Below, in pieces: positions 45,988 through 54,559 of a stretch of 64,000 bases of DNA (position 1 is its first letter; every line of letters starts with the position of its first letter). The notes beneath the pieces were generated by a model. The model ran no database searches. It saw only the letters and a list, made by a program, of their open reading frames with translations, and had not been told where the DNA came from. The position numbers were made by a program, and so were the translations under genes. This DNA is from Streptomyces durmitorensis (GTDB taxonomy: Bacteria; Actinomycetota; Actinomycetes; Streptomycetales; Streptomycetaceae): positions 496,001 through 560,000 of the forward strand of contig NZ_CP097289.1 of assembly GCF_023498005.1 (NCBI RefSeq). The letters are read 5' to 3'.

Positions 45988-46046
45988 CTAGTGCACCAGG
46001 TGCACCATCGCCCTGCCAATTAGCGGTACTCAGAGAGGTGCACTAG
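45988..46046. promoter_or_regulatory. GTGCAC repeats, probable operator of the GntR-TetR regulator
   Basis: CTAGTGCACC (45988-45997) is mirrored exactly by GGTGCACTAG (46037-46046). Between them, GGTGCACC (45999-46006) repeats the GTGCAC core. Three cores therefore occupy the divergent promoter region of the regulator and the exporter. Confidence 0.7.
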
Positions 46047-46090
46047 GTCATTGTTTGCGGTGTACGCGCGGATCCGATTCCGTGCCGGGC

Positions 46091-47665
46091 ATGGAGAACA
46101 CACCCAACACCCGCGCGGGCCGCAAGGAATGGACCGCCCTCGGCGTCCTGATGCTGCCCCTGCTTCTGGTCTCGATGGACGTCTCGATCCTCTACTTCGC
46201 GATTCCCTACATCAGCCAGGACCTGGAGCCCAGCGCCACACAGCAGCTGTGGATCCTCGACATGTACGGCTTCGTCCTCGCCGGACTGCTGATCACCATG
46301 GGCGCCCTCGGCGACCGGATCGGCCGGCGCACCCTGGTGCTCGGGGGCGCCGCGGTCTTCGGCGCGGCCTCGGTCGCCGCCGCGTACGCGCACTCGGCCG
46401 AACTGCTCATCGCCGTACGGGCGTTGCTGGGTCTTGGCGGCGCGGCCCTGATGCCGTCGACACTCGCCCTGATCCGCAATCTGTTCCGCGACACGAGGCA
46501 GCGCGCCCAGGCGGTGACCCTGTGGACGGGCGTCATGACCGCGGGCATCTCCCTGGGGCCCGTGGTCAGCGGTCTGCTCCTTGAGCATTTCTGGTGGGGT
46601 TCGGTCTTCCTGATCAATCTGCCCGCGATGGCGCTCCTGCTCGCCCTGGTCCCCTTCCTGGTGCCGGAGTTCAAGGTGCCGCAGCAGGGGCGCTTCGACC
46701 TGCTGAGCGCGGCACTCTCGCTCGCCTCCCTGCTGCCGGTCATCTACGGCATCAAGGAGCTGGCCCAGCACGGCTCCGAGCCGCTGCCCGCTCTCGGCGT
46801 TACATCCGGGCTGGTGCTCGGCTTCGTCTTCGTGCACCGCCAGAAGCGTCTGACCCACCCGATGATCGACCTCGGCCTGCTGGGCCGGCGCGCCTTCGGC
46901 GGCCCGGTGGTCGCCAATCTCCTCGCCATGTTCGCCACGGTGGGCATGGCCGTCTATCTCACGCAGTACCTGCAGTCCGTCCTCGGGATGAGCCCGTTCG
47001 AAGCCGCCTTGTGGAGCCTGGTGCCCGCCACGGGTCTGGCCGTCATGGCCCCGGTCGCGGCCGTGCTCGCCCAGCGCGTCGACCGCGCCTTCGTCATGGG
47101 CGGCGGCTTCCTCGTCTCCGCCTGCGGCTTCCTCTGGCTGACCCAGGTGCACGCCGACACGGCACTCTGGGTCACGCTGGCCGGCGCATCGGTCTACGCG
47201 GGCGGCCTGGTCGCCTCCATGACGCTCGCCAATGAACTCGCCCTCGGAGCGGCACCGCCAGAACGCGCGGGCTCGGCCGCGGCCGTCCTCGAGTCGGGCC
47301 AGGAGCTGGGCGGAGCCCTGGGCATGGCGATCCTCGGCTCGATCGGCGCGGCCGTCTACAGCCGCGACATGGCCGACGCCCTCCCGGCGGGCGTTCCGCA
47401 CGCCGACGCGGTACGCGAAACCCTGGGCGGCGCGACGACCGTGGCCGCGGGACTCCCCTCAAGCACGGCGGACACCGTGCTGTCGGCGGCGCGTGACGCC
47501 TTCAGCCACGGGATGGGCTTCGCCGCGCTCGGCGCGGCCGTCGTCATGACCGCGGCGGGCCTCTTCTGCCTCGTCCTGCTGCGGGGCGCGGGCAAGGCCG
47601 AGCACCCGACGGATCCGCCCTCCGAATCCCCCGTGACGCCACTGGCGACACAAGTGGCGCCATAG
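46091..47665 (+). CDS. MFS multidrug exporter, DHA2 (14-TM, EmrB/QacA-type)
   Basis: A 524-residue proton-driven exporter. The motif A loop GALGDRIGRRTLVLGG is near residues 75-90, motif C GISLGPVVSGLLLEHFWW near 160-177, and there are about 14 hydrophobic segments, as in the DHA2 drug:H+ antiporter family. It would pump cationic or amphipathic compounds from the cytoplasm. ATG 46091 is chosen although its ribosome binding site is weak; TTG 46055 and GTG 46082 are in frame. It is divergent from the GntR-TetR hybrid regulator and ends at a strong hairpin. Confidence 0.9.
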   Translation: MENTPNTRAGRKEWTALGVLMLPLLLVSMDVSILYFAIPYISQDLEPSATQQLWILDMYGFVLAGLLITMGALGDRIGRRTLVLGGAAVFGAASVAAAYAHSAELLIAVRALLGLGGAALMPSTLALIRNLFRDTRQRAQAVTLWTGVMTAGISLGPVVSGLLLEHFWWGSVFLINLPAMALLLALVPFLVPEFKVPQQGRFDLLSAALSLASLLPVIYGIKELAQHGSEPLPALGVTSGLVLGFVFVHRQKRLTHPMIDLGLLGRRAFGGPVVANLLAMFATVGMAVYLTQYLQSVLGMSPFEAALWSLVPATGLAVMAPVAAVLAQRVDRAFVMGGGFLVSACGFLWLTQVHADTALWVTLAGASVYAGGLVASMTLANELALGAAPPERAGSAAAVLESGQELGGALGMAILGSIGAAVYSRDMADALPAGVPHADAVRETLGGATTVAAGLPSSTADTVLSAARDAFSHGMGFAALGAAVVMTAAGLFCLVLLRGAGKAEHPTDPPSESPVTPLATQVAP

Positions 47666-47671
47666 ATGATT

Positions 47672-47711
47672 CCCCGTGGTGCCACATGTGTGCCATGATG
47701 GCACCACGGGG
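47672..47711 (+). terminator. Strong hairpin after the exporter gene
   Basis: A perfect 13-base stem, CCCCGTGGTGCCA with TGGCACCACGGGG, encloses a 14-base loop. It begins seven bases after the exporter stop codon. Confidence 0.8.
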
Positions 47712-47716
47712 AGCAT

Positions 47717-47739
47717 CCCTCGGCCTCACAAGCCGAGGG
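47717..47739 (+). terminator. Second hairpin in tandem
   Basis: CCCTCGGC and GCCGAGGG form an eight-base stem with a seven-base loop, six bases after the first hairpin and about 40 bases before the GtrA-like start. It could be a backup terminator or a leader structure of the next gene. Confidence 0.6.
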
Positions 47740-47780
47740 ACGCGCGTGTGGCGGAGTGAGTCATCAAAAGGGGCCGGGCC

Positions 47781-48296
47781 ATGAAGACAGCACAGAATCA
47801 GCAGCAGACAGCGCCCGGCGCCTTCACCGCGTTCGCCCGCTTCGTACTCTGCGGCGGCGGGGTGGGGCTCGCCTCCAGCTTCGCGGTGGCGAGCCTGGCC
47901 TCCTGGATTCCCTGGGCTCTGGCCAACGCATGTGTCACCGCGGTCTCCACCCTCCTGGCCACCGAGCTGCACGCCCGCTTCACGTTCGGGGCGGGCGGGC
48001 GCGCGACCTGGCGCCAGCACGCCCAGTCGGCCGGGTCCGCCGCGGCCGCATATGCGGTGACCTGCGTGGCGATGCTCGTCCTGCAGCAGCTGGTGACGTC
48101 GCCCGGCGCGGTGCTCGAACAGGTCGTCTACCTGTCGGCCTCCGCACTCGCCGGTGTCGCGCGGTTCGTGGTGCTGCGCCTCGTCGTCTTCGCACGCAGC
48201 CGCGCGCAGGCACCGGCCACGGCCCGTCCCGTGCACGCGACCCTGGCCCGCGTCCCGGCCCCGGCCGATCCCGCGGCGCTCTGCCACGCCGCCTGA
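47781..48296 (+). CDS. GtrA-like membrane protein
   Basis: A 171-residue protein with four hydrophobic segments. The first begins ARFVLCGGGVGLASS, and the second is followed by TLLATELHARFTFG, matching the RF-x-nGG and charged FxF pattern of the GtrA family, which flips or anchors polyprenyl-linked sugars during cell-surface glycosylation. The C-terminal tail is Ala/Pro-rich. AAAAGGGG precedes ATG 47781. There is no glycosyltransferase nearby, so the pathway is unknown. Confidence 0.7.
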   Translation: MKTAQNQQQTAPGAFTAFARFVLCGGGVGLASSFAVASLASWIPWALANACVTAVSTLLATELHARFTFGAGGRATWRQHAQSAGSAAAAYAVTCVAMLVLQQLVTSPGAVLEQVVYLSASALAGVARFVVLRLVVFARSRAQAPATARPVHATLARVPAPADPAALCHAA

Positions 48297-48416
48297 GGGA
48301 CTGCCGCGAGGCGGGCCAGGAGGGCGCAGGAGAGGCCAGCCTCGGCCTGGGAGTATCCGACGGCCGCGGCGACGCGGGCCGCCAACTCGTGGTCCCGCGT
48401 CGTGCCGGACGTCGAA

Positions 48417-48452
48417 TGATCACTGTATTGGTCCTGGTCAGCACAGTGATCA
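48417..48452. promoter_or_regulatory. Inverted and direct repeats between GtrA-like and HPP-like genes
   Basis: TGATCACTGT (48417-48426) is mirrored exactly by ACAGTGATCA (48443-48452). TGATCACTG also recurs directly at 48447, 30 bases further on, three helical turns. It is likely to be an operator for an unknown regulator; the loop of 16 bases makes a terminator less likely. Confidence 0.5.
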
Positions 48453-48639
48453 CTGGACCTGGCCGCAGGCGGCGCGACACGACTTCGTAGGATCTCGGGT
48501 GAGTACGCGGACGCCCCGACCCCGGGCCGCCGATGTGCCAGCGCCCCCTGCCGACCGCACGGGCGGCCGTGGCGACTCCTGCCCTCTGTCACCCCGCCGA
48601 CCGGGTCCCCCGTCGGCTGAAGTCCGGAACGTCCCTCTC

Positions 48640-49212
48640 TTGAGCACCGACGAAATAACCGAGGCGCCGCCCGCGCCTGCCAAGGCGCGCCCCCGTACAC
48701 GCACACGTCCACGCGTCCTGCCCCGCCTCGTGGGCCGCGCCCCCGCCCCACCGCCCGCGGGCACCGCCCTGCACAACATCAGTGCCGTCACCGCCGTGCT
48801 GCTGGCGCTCGTCGCCGTCGGTTCCGTCGTCCACGAGCCGGTCCTCATACCCCCGCTCGCCGCGTCCGCCGCGATCGTGCACAGCCTCCCGCGGCTCCCG
48901 CTGGCCCAGCCGCGCAGCGTGATCGCCGGGCATCTGCTGTGCGCCGGCGTCGGATACGCGATCCTCGCCGCCCTGGGCAGCGCCCCGTGGGCCGCCGCGC
49001 TGGCCGCGGGCATCGGTCTCGCCGTGATGACCGTGGCGCGCACCCCGCACTCGCCGGCCTGCGCCACCGCCGTCGTCATCGTCCTGCACCATCCCCGGCC
49101 CGCCACCTTCGTTCCGCTGCTCGCCGGATCGGTCGTCGTGGTCGTCCTGGCGGGGTGGGCCGCCTCGTGCGCCCGGCCCAGCGCGCCGCGCTACCCCGCG
49201 TACTGGTGGTGA
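48640..49212 (+). CDS. HPP family membrane protein
   Basis: About 190 residues with four closely spaced hydrophobic segments and the HPP-family features LPLAQPRSVIAGHLLCAGVG and ARTPHSPACATAVV, where the family name motif His-Pro-Pro reads HSP. HPP proteins are small four-helix membrane proteins; some transport nitrite in plastids and cyanobacteria. The start is uncertain. TTG 48640 gives the core, whereas GTG 48499, six bases after a TAGGAT -10-like box, would add 47 proline-rich residues as a leaderless product. Confidence 0.65.
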   Translation: MSTDEITEAPPAPAKARPRTRTRPRVLPRLVGRAPAPPPAGTALHNISAVTAVLLALVAVGSVVHEPVLIPPLAASAAIVHSLPRLPLAQPRSVIAGHLLCAGVGYAILAALGSAPWAAALAAGIGLAVMTVARTPHSPACATAVVIVLHHPRPATFVPLLAGSVVVVVLAGWAASCARPSAPRYPAYWW

Positions 49213-49288
49213 TCGGTTGTGCGACGGCACGGGGGCGTGGTGATGTTCTCGGCGAAGCAGAGAGCAGAAGTGCGAGAAGGGATACGTG

Positions 49289-50122
49289 ATGGCAGCGGCT
49301 AGGACAGTGACCTTCCCCTCCGGCGTGAGCGTGCCCGCCCTGGGCCAGGGCACCTGGCGCATGGGCGACGATCCGTCGCGCCGCGCCGAGGAGTTGGCCT
49401 CCCTCCGCAGGGGTCTGGACCTGGGCATGACGCTGATCGACACGGCGGAGATGTACGGCAGCGGCGCCTCCGAGGAGCTGGTCGGCGAGGCGATTCGCGG
49501 GCACCGCGACGACGTGTTCCTGGTGAGCAAGGTGCTGCCGTCGAACGCCGACGCCCGCGGCACCGTCGAGGCCTGCCATGCGAGCCTGCGCCGCCTTGGC
49601 ACCGACCGGATCGACCTGTACCTGCTGCACTGGCGGGGCGGGGTTCCGCTCTCCGAGACCGTCGAGGCGCTCGAAGGTCTCGTGAGCGACGGCAGCATCG
49701 GCGCCTGGGGCGTGAGCAACCTCGATGTCGACGACCTGACGGAACTCCCCGAAGGCGCCCGCCCGCAGACGGACCAGGTGCTCTACAACCTCACCCGCCG
49801 CGGCCCCGAGTACGACCTGTTCCCCTGGTGCCGCGCACGCTCGGTGCCCTTGATGGCGTACTCCCCGCTGGAGCAGGGGCGGCTGCTCGGCCATCAGGCC
49901 CTGGAGTCGGTGGCGTCGGCGCACGGGTGCACACCGCTTCAGGTGGCGCTCGCCTGGGTGCTGCGCCACGACGACGTCATCGCCATCCCGAAGGCCTCCA
50001 CCGCGGCGCACGTGGAGGAGAACCACGCCGCCCTCGACGTCAGCCTCACCGACGACGACCTCAAGGCGCTGGATGCCGCGTTCCCCGCGCCGGTGCGCAA
50101 GGAGCCCCTGGAGATCCTCTGA
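49289..50122 (+). CDS. Aldo/keto reductase
   Basis: A 277-residue TIM-barrel oxidoreductase. The catalytic tetrad is visible as DTAEMYGSG (Asp, Tyr), VSKVLPS (Lys) and LLHWRGG (His), with the NADPH-binding IPKASTAAHVEEN near residue 235. It would reduce carbonyl compounds; the substrate is unknown. The start is ATG 49289, with GTG directly before it and AGAAGGG upstream. It is monocistronic between the HPP-like and DUF6479 genes. Confidence 0.92.
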   Translation: MAAARTVTFPSGVSVPALGQGTWRMGDDPSRRAEELASLRRGLDLGMTLIDTAEMYGSGASEELVGEAIRGHRDDVFLVSKVLPSNADARGTVEACHASLRRLGTDRIDLYLLHWRGGVPLSETVEALEGLVSDGSIGAWGVSNLDVDDLTELPEGARPQTDQVLYNLTRRGPEYDLFPWCRARSVPLMAYSPLEQGRLLGHQALESVASAHGCTPLQVALAWVLRHDDVIAIPKASTAAHVEENHAALDVSLTDDDLKALDAAFPAPVRKEPLEIL

Positions 50123-50288
50123 CGGGCCCCGCCCGAGGAACCCGGCCGGCAACAGGAAGTGTGCGCTCCGCATGTCAGGGCACCCGTCACGTCGCTGCGC
50201 ATGCTTGCCCGAGCATGTCGCTCTAGGGTGAATCCCGGGGCCCGCAATGCCCGGAGCCACAGACTTCGGGCCGTACAGGAGGCCATTC

Positions 50289-50477
50289 ATGCCCCTCGCC
50301 GCAAGCGGAACCTCGTCGCTGATGCTGATCATCGGCGTGGTGATCGTCGTCGTACTGCTCGGTCTGTTCATTTTCGGACGGCGACAGGTCACTCGACGCC
50401 CCGACCCGCCACAGGAACCCCAGCCGCGCGCGGATTCCTGGGAGGAGCCCCACGAGGATCCTCCCGAGTCGCGCTAG
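50289..50477 (+). CDS. DUF6479-like small membrane protein
   Basis: A 62-residue protein: a short N terminus, one membrane helix (LMLIIGVVIVVVLLGLFIFG, residues about 11-30) and a basic then acidic/proline-rich tail (RRQVTRRPDPPQEP). ACAGGAGG lies just upstream of ATG 50289. Such proteins are frequent in Streptomyces; their function is unknown. It precedes the aldehyde dehydrogenase gene by 19 bases on the same strand. Confidence 0.75.
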   Translation: MPLAASGTSSLMLIIGVVIVVVLLGLFIFGRRQVTRRPDPPQEPQPRADSWEEPHEDPPESR

Positions 50478-50496
50478 GCGTCCCAGGAGGAACGGC

Positions 50497-51888
50497 ATGC
50501 CCATCGCCACGGTCGACCCCGCCACCGGCGAGACGCTCGAGAGCTTCGAGCCGCTCGATGACGCGAAGGTCGAGGCCCGTCTGGCGGCCGCCCACGCCGC
50601 GTTCGGCCAGTACCGCACCAGCGACTTCAGCGAGCGTGCCCGGCTGATGAACCGGGCCGCCGATCTCCTCGAGGAGGACAACGCGTTCATCGCCCGCACC
50701 ATGACCACCGAGATGGGCAAGCCCGTCAAGGCGGCAAGGGCCGAGGCGGCCAAGTGCGTCAAGGCCATGCGCTGGTACGCGGAGCGGGCCGAGGAGCTGC
50801 TCGCGGACGAGCAGCCCGCGCAGGCCGACGTCGCGGATTCCGGCGCGGAGCGGGCCATCGTCCGCTACCGCCCGCTCGGCGTCGTGCTGGCCGTGATGCC
50901 GTGGAACTTCCCGCTCTGGCAGGTCGTACGGTTCGCGGCCCCCGCCCTCATGGCGGGCAACGTCGGTCTGCTCAAGCACGCGTCGAACGTGCCCCAGACG
51001 GCCCTCTACCTCCAGGATCTCTTCCGCCGCGCCGGGTTTCCCGAGGGCTGCTTCCAGACGCTGCTGGTCGGCTCGGGCGCCGTCGAGGGCATCCTGCGCG
51101 ACGAGCGGGTGGTGGCGGCGACCCTCACCGGCAGCGAACCGGCCGGGCGCTCGGTGGCGTCCATCGCCGGCGACGAGATCAAGAAGACCGTCCTGGAGCT
51201 GGGCGGCAGCGATCCCTACCTCGTGCTGCCGAGCGCCGACATCGAGCGGGCCGCCGCGACCGCGGTGACCGCCCGGGTGCAGAACAACGGACAGTCCTGC
51301 ATCGCCGCCAAGCGCTTCATCGTGCACGCCGACGTCTACGACGCCTTCCGTGACCGATTCGTCGCGGGCATGCGGGAGTTGACCGTCGGCGACCCGGCGG
51401 ACGAGGGCACCGACGTCGGCCCGCTCGCCACCGAACAGGGCCGCAAGGACCTGGAGGAACTCGTCGACGACGCGCTCGCCCGCGGCGCCACCGCGCTGTG
51501 CGGCGGGCAGCGCCCCAAGGAGCAGGAGCGGGGCTGGTACTACTCCCCCACCGTCCTGGCCGATGTGACCCCTCAGATGCGCATCCACCGGGAGGAGGCG
51601 TTCGGCCCGGTGGCCACGCTCTATCGCGTGGCGGACCTGGACGAGGCCGTGACCCTGGCCAACGACTCACCGTTCGGGCTCAGCTCGAACGTGTGGACCC
51701 GCGACGACTCCGACGTCGAGCGCTGTGTACGGGACCTCCAGGCGGGCGGTGTCTTCTTCAACGGCATGACCGCCTCCCACCCGGGCCTGCCCTTCGGCGG
51801 CGTCAAGCGCTCGGGCTACGGACGTGAGCTCGCGGGGCACGGCATCCGCGAGTTCTGCAACGCCACGACGGTCTGGTACGGCCGCTGA
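50497..51888 (+). CDS. Succinate-semialdehyde dehydrogenase-like aldehyde dehydrogenase
   Basis: A 463-residue enzyme of the aldehyde dehydrogenase family. The catalytic Glu is in LELGGSDPYLV, the nucleophilic Cys in NNGQSCIAAKRF, and EEAFGPVATLY and NDSPFGLSSNVW complete the pattern. Its short N terminus (MPIATVDPATGETL) and ending (GIREFCNATTVW) are typical of the NADP-type succinate-semialdehyde dehydrogenases of actinobacteria. It might also oxidise 2,5-dioxopentanoate, the missing step of the glucarate operon 5 kb upstream, but that is only an inference. Confidence 0.88.
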   Translation: MPIATVDPATGETLESFEPLDDAKVEARLAAAHAAFGQYRTSDFSERARLMNRAADLLEEDNAFIARTMTTEMGKPVKAARAEAAKCVKAMRWYAERAEELLADEQPAQADVADSGAERAIVRYRPLGVVLAVMPWNFPLWQVVRFAAPALMAGNVGLLKHASNVPQTALYLQDLFRRAGFPEGCFQTLLVGSGAVEGILRDERVVAATLTGSEPAGRSVASIAGDEIKKTVLELGGSDPYLVLPSADIERAAATAVTARVQNNGQSCIAAKRFIVHADVYDAFRDRFVAGMRELTVGDPADEGTDVGPLATEQGRKDLEELVDDALARGATALCGGQRPKEQERGWYYSPTVLADVTPQMRIHREEAFGPVATLYRVADLDEAVTLANDSPFGLSSNVWTRDDSDVERCVRDLQAGGVFFNGMTASHPGLPFGGVKRSGYGRELAGHGIREFCNATTVWYGR

Positions 51889-51889
51889 C

Positions 51890-53347
51890 TCACCCCCGAC
51901 CGCCCGCGTGGTTCCCCGCCCACACCGCGGGGGTGCGGCCCGACCACGGACTCGCCTGTTCGAGTTGGCCTGCGAGGCGGAAGAGGCGGCCTTCGCACCC
52001 GTAGCCGGCAGCGAACTGCATGCCGATCGGCAGCCCCGTCCCGGGGTCGGCCGTCACGGGCACCGACATGGCGGGCGTGCCCGCGACGTTGAACGCCGTG
52101 GTGAACGGCGAGCGGTCGTTGAGACGCTCGATCCAGCCGAGGCCGTCAAGCGCCTCCGTGCCCTCGGCGTAAGCACCCAGGGTCATGGGAAGCTCCGGCA
52201 GGGTCGGGGTGAGCAGCACGTCGCAGGCGTCGAAGCACCGCGCCAGGCTGCGAGCGACCCTGTTCCGCATCGCGAGGGCGGCGACGAACTGGGGGCCGCT
52301 GACCCGCTGCCCGTAGTGGTAGCCGGCCAGGGTCTCCGTCTCCAGGGTCGAGGAGTCGGCGGGCCGGTCGAAGGCGGCGGCCAGACCGTCGACCAGGGCC
52401 GTGAGATTCACCGTCATCAGACGGGCGTTGGCCAGGACGAACTCCTCCCAGTCGACCCCGAGGTCCACCGTGGCCTCCGCCACCTGATGGCCGAGGGATT
52501 CGAGCAGGTGCACGGTACGGCTGAGAGCGTCGGCCACCGGCTTCGTGGTCCTGCGTCCGCCCCACGCCTGGGTGAGGACACCGATCCGCAGCGCGCCCGG
52601 GTGGCGGGTGACTTCCTCCGCGTAGGGCCGGGACGGCTGCTCGGCGAAGTAGGGGTCACCCGCTTCCGGTCCGCGGATCCGGTCGAGCAGTGCCGCGCTG
52701 TCGCGCACCGTGCGGCTGACGCTGCCGTGCACGGCGAGGCCGCTGAAGATCTCGTCGACGTCGGGGCCCATGGAGACGCGGCCACGGGTGGGCTTGAGCC
52801 CGAAGAGGCCGTTGTATGCGGCGGGTATGCGGATCGAGCCCGCCGCGTCGGTGCCGTGTGCGATCGGGACCACCCCGGCCGCGACAGCCGCGCCCGCTCC
52901 CCCGCTGGATCCGCCCGCGCTCCGCTCCGGATCCCATGGGTTGCGGACCGGGCCGTGCAGGAGTGGTTCCGTCGTGATGCTGTAGGCCAACTCCGGTGTC
53001 GCGGTGCGCCCGAACGTCACGAGGCCCGCGCGGCGAAGACGCACCATCAAGGAGGAGTCGGCACCGGCGATGTTGCCGACCGCGAGACGGCTGCCCAGCT
53101 CCATGCGCCTCCCTGCCATGGAGACTCCGAGGTCCTTGATCAGGAAAGGAACCCCGGCCAGGGGTGTGCTGCCCGGGGTGGGCTCGTCGTCGGTCGGCCA
53201 GGTCTCGACGATGGCGTTGATCTGCGGATCGACCGCCCTCGCGGCCTCGCGGGCGGCTGTTTCCAGTTCGGCGGGGGTCACCTCGCCCCGGGCCACGAGG
53301 TCCGCGAGCCCGACCGCGTCGAAGGTCACGTACTCGGCAATTCTCAC
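51890..53347 (-). CDS. Amidase signature family enzyme
   Basis: A 485-residue hydrolase of the amidase signature family. The Ser-cisSer-Lys triad is visible as PFLIKDLG (Lys near residue 71) and [29 protein letters not shown] (two serines, residues about 148-175). Similar proteins hydrolyse small carboxamides; this one is not GatA, because the gat partners are absent and the C-terminal region differs. GTG 53347 is preceded by GGGAG. It is divergent from a TetR gene with an 18-base perfect palindrome between them. Its 3' end meets the dehydrogenase gene. Confidence 0.9.
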   Translation of the reverse strand: MRIAEYVTFDAVGLADLVARGEVTPAELETAAREAARAVDPQINAIVETWPTDDEPTPGSTPLAGVPFLIKDLGVSMAGRRMELGSRLAVGNIAGADSSLMVRLRRAGLVTFGRTATPELAYSITTEPLLHGPVRNPWDPERSAGGSSGGAGAAVAAGVVPIAHGTDAAGSIRIPAAYNGLFGLKPTRGRVSMGPDVDEIFSGLAVHGSVSRTVRDSAALLDRIRGPEAGDPYFAEQPSRPYAEEVTRHPGALRIGVLTQAWGGRRTTKPVADALSRTVHLLESLGHQVAEATVDLGVDWEEFVLANARLMTVNLTALVDGLAAAFDRPADSSTLETETLAGYHYGQRVSGPQFVAALAMRNRVARSLARCFDACDVLLTPTLPELPMTLGAYAEGTEALDGLGWIERLNDRSPFTTAFNVAGTPAMSVPVTADPGTGLPIGMQFAAGYGCEGRLFRLAGQLEQASPWSGRTPAVWAGNHAGGRG

Positions 53348-53369
53348 TGTCACTCCCAGCGGAAAGAAC

Positions 53370-53406
53370 GATACCGTTGAGTCCCTCATGATACCGATCG
53401 GTATCA
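53370..53406. promoter_or_regulatory. Palindromic TetR operator between amidase and TetR genes
   Basis: TGATACCGATCGGTATCA (53389-53406) is a perfect 18-base palindrome, and a half-site GATACCG occurs at 53370-53376. Both lie in the divergent promoter region. Confidence 0.8.
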
Positions 53407-53474
53407 CTTGGGACGGGCTGGTACCGTAGCAGGCGTTGAGAGCCCCACCACTGACCGGACGTCACGGAGCAGGC

Positions 53475-54101
53475 ATGACATCGACCGCCGGCAGGCCGAG
53501 CAGAGTGGCGAAACTGCCGCCTCGCGAGCGCATCCTCGACGCGGCGGAGGAGCTCTTCCAGAGCGAGGGGATCCAGCGCGTGGGCGTCCAGGCCATCGCC
53601 GACCGGGCCGAGACCACCAAAATGGCGATCTACCGGCACTTCGAGACCAAGGACGCCCTGGTCGCGGAGTGGCTGCGGATCGTCGCCGTCGAATACCGGG
53701 CGGCCTTCGACCGGGTCGAGGCCCAATACCCCCGGCAGCCCCGGGAGCAGATCATGGGCCTGGCCCGCTTCATCGCCGAGGGGCTGCCGGCGATCTCGCA
53801 CCGGGGCTGCCCCTTCATCAACTCCATCGCCGAGCTGCCGGACCGCGCCCACCCCGCACGGCAGGTGATCGAGGAGCACAAGGCGCACCAGACCCGCAGG
53901 CTGATCGCCATGTGTGCCGATGCCGGGCTGCCGGACCCCGAACAGGCCGCGGCCGAGATCACCTTCGTACTCGAAGGCGCGCAGGTCAGCACCCAGAACG
54001 GAAGCGTCGATCAGGTGGGGGACCGACTGATGAGAATCGTCGAGGGAGTCGTCGATCGGCACGGCCCCCCGCACGATGCGTCCCGGACGACCCCCGACTG
54101 A
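53475..54101 (+). CDS. TetR family transcriptional regulator
   Basis: A 208-residue regulator. The helix-turn-helix is in residues about 18-65 (RERILDAAEELFQSEGIQRV, GVQAIADRAETTKMAIYRHF). The helical C-terminal domain contains RGCPFINSIAELPD, typical of the TetR group with a Cys in the ligand pocket. ATG 53475 has CGGAGC nearby. It is divergent from the amidase and likely represses it through the palindrome. Its stop codon lies next to the stop of the following minus-strand gene. Confidence 0.9.
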   Translation: MTSTAGRPSRVAKLPPRERILDAAEELFQSEGIQRVGVQAIADRAETTKMAIYRHFETKDALVAEWLRIVAVEYRAAFDRVEAQYPRQPREQIMGLARFIAEGLPAISHRGCPFINSIAELPDRAHPARQVIEEHKAHQTRRLIAMCADAGLPDPEQAAAEITFVLEGAQVSTQNGSVDQVGDRLMRIVEGVVDRHGPPHDASRTTPD

Positions 54102-54524
54102 TCAGCGCCCCGGGAGCGGCGGCTCCCCGTGCTCGGCGCCCGTCAGGCGCAGTTGCACCTGCACCTCCTGGTCTCCGGATGCCGTGCCGGTGTCCGCGGC
54201 GACGAAGGCCGATGCGAGCGTGGCACGCAGTCGGCCCACCGCCACCGGGGCGCCCTGCAGGTCGGCGGTGACCGGGCCCGCGAGGAGCACGCCTCGGACA
54301 GGCCCCGGACTGTGGGCTGCGAGGAAGGCGCCGGTCCAGACGGCGGGCCGGGGCTGTTCCGTCCGGTGCGGCGCTTCCTCGCCGCGGTCGGAGGGGAAGT
54401 GGCTCCGCAGCACGCCGAACACGGCGTCCGCGTCGGCCGCGGAGCACTCTCCGAGGACCACTTGCACGAGGTCGGGCGAGTCGGGCTGCGCGGCGGTGGA
54501 TGCCGGGCCGGGTGTCTCGTTCAC
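54102..54524 (-). CDS. Hypothetical protein
   Basis: A 140-residue soluble protein I cannot assign. It has no signal peptide or membrane segment. The middle alternates small hydrophobic strands with charged turns (DLVQVVLGECSAADADAVFGVL and VRGVLLAGPVTADLQGAPV), and it ends in a polar tail. Codon use matches the neighbours, and it begins 35 bases after the F420-dependent enzyme's stop on the same strand, so the two may be co-transcribed. Confidence 0.6.
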   Translation of the reverse strand: MNETPGPASTAAQPDSPDLVQVVLGECSAADADAVFGVLRSHFPSDRGEEAPHRTEQPRPAVWTGAFLAAHSPGPVRGVLLAGPVTADLQGAPVAVGRLRATLASAFVAADTGTASGDQEVQVQLRLTGAEHGEPPLPGR

Positions 54525-54559
54525 GCTGTTCTCCCTTGGGTCTCGGGTGTGTGAGGTGC

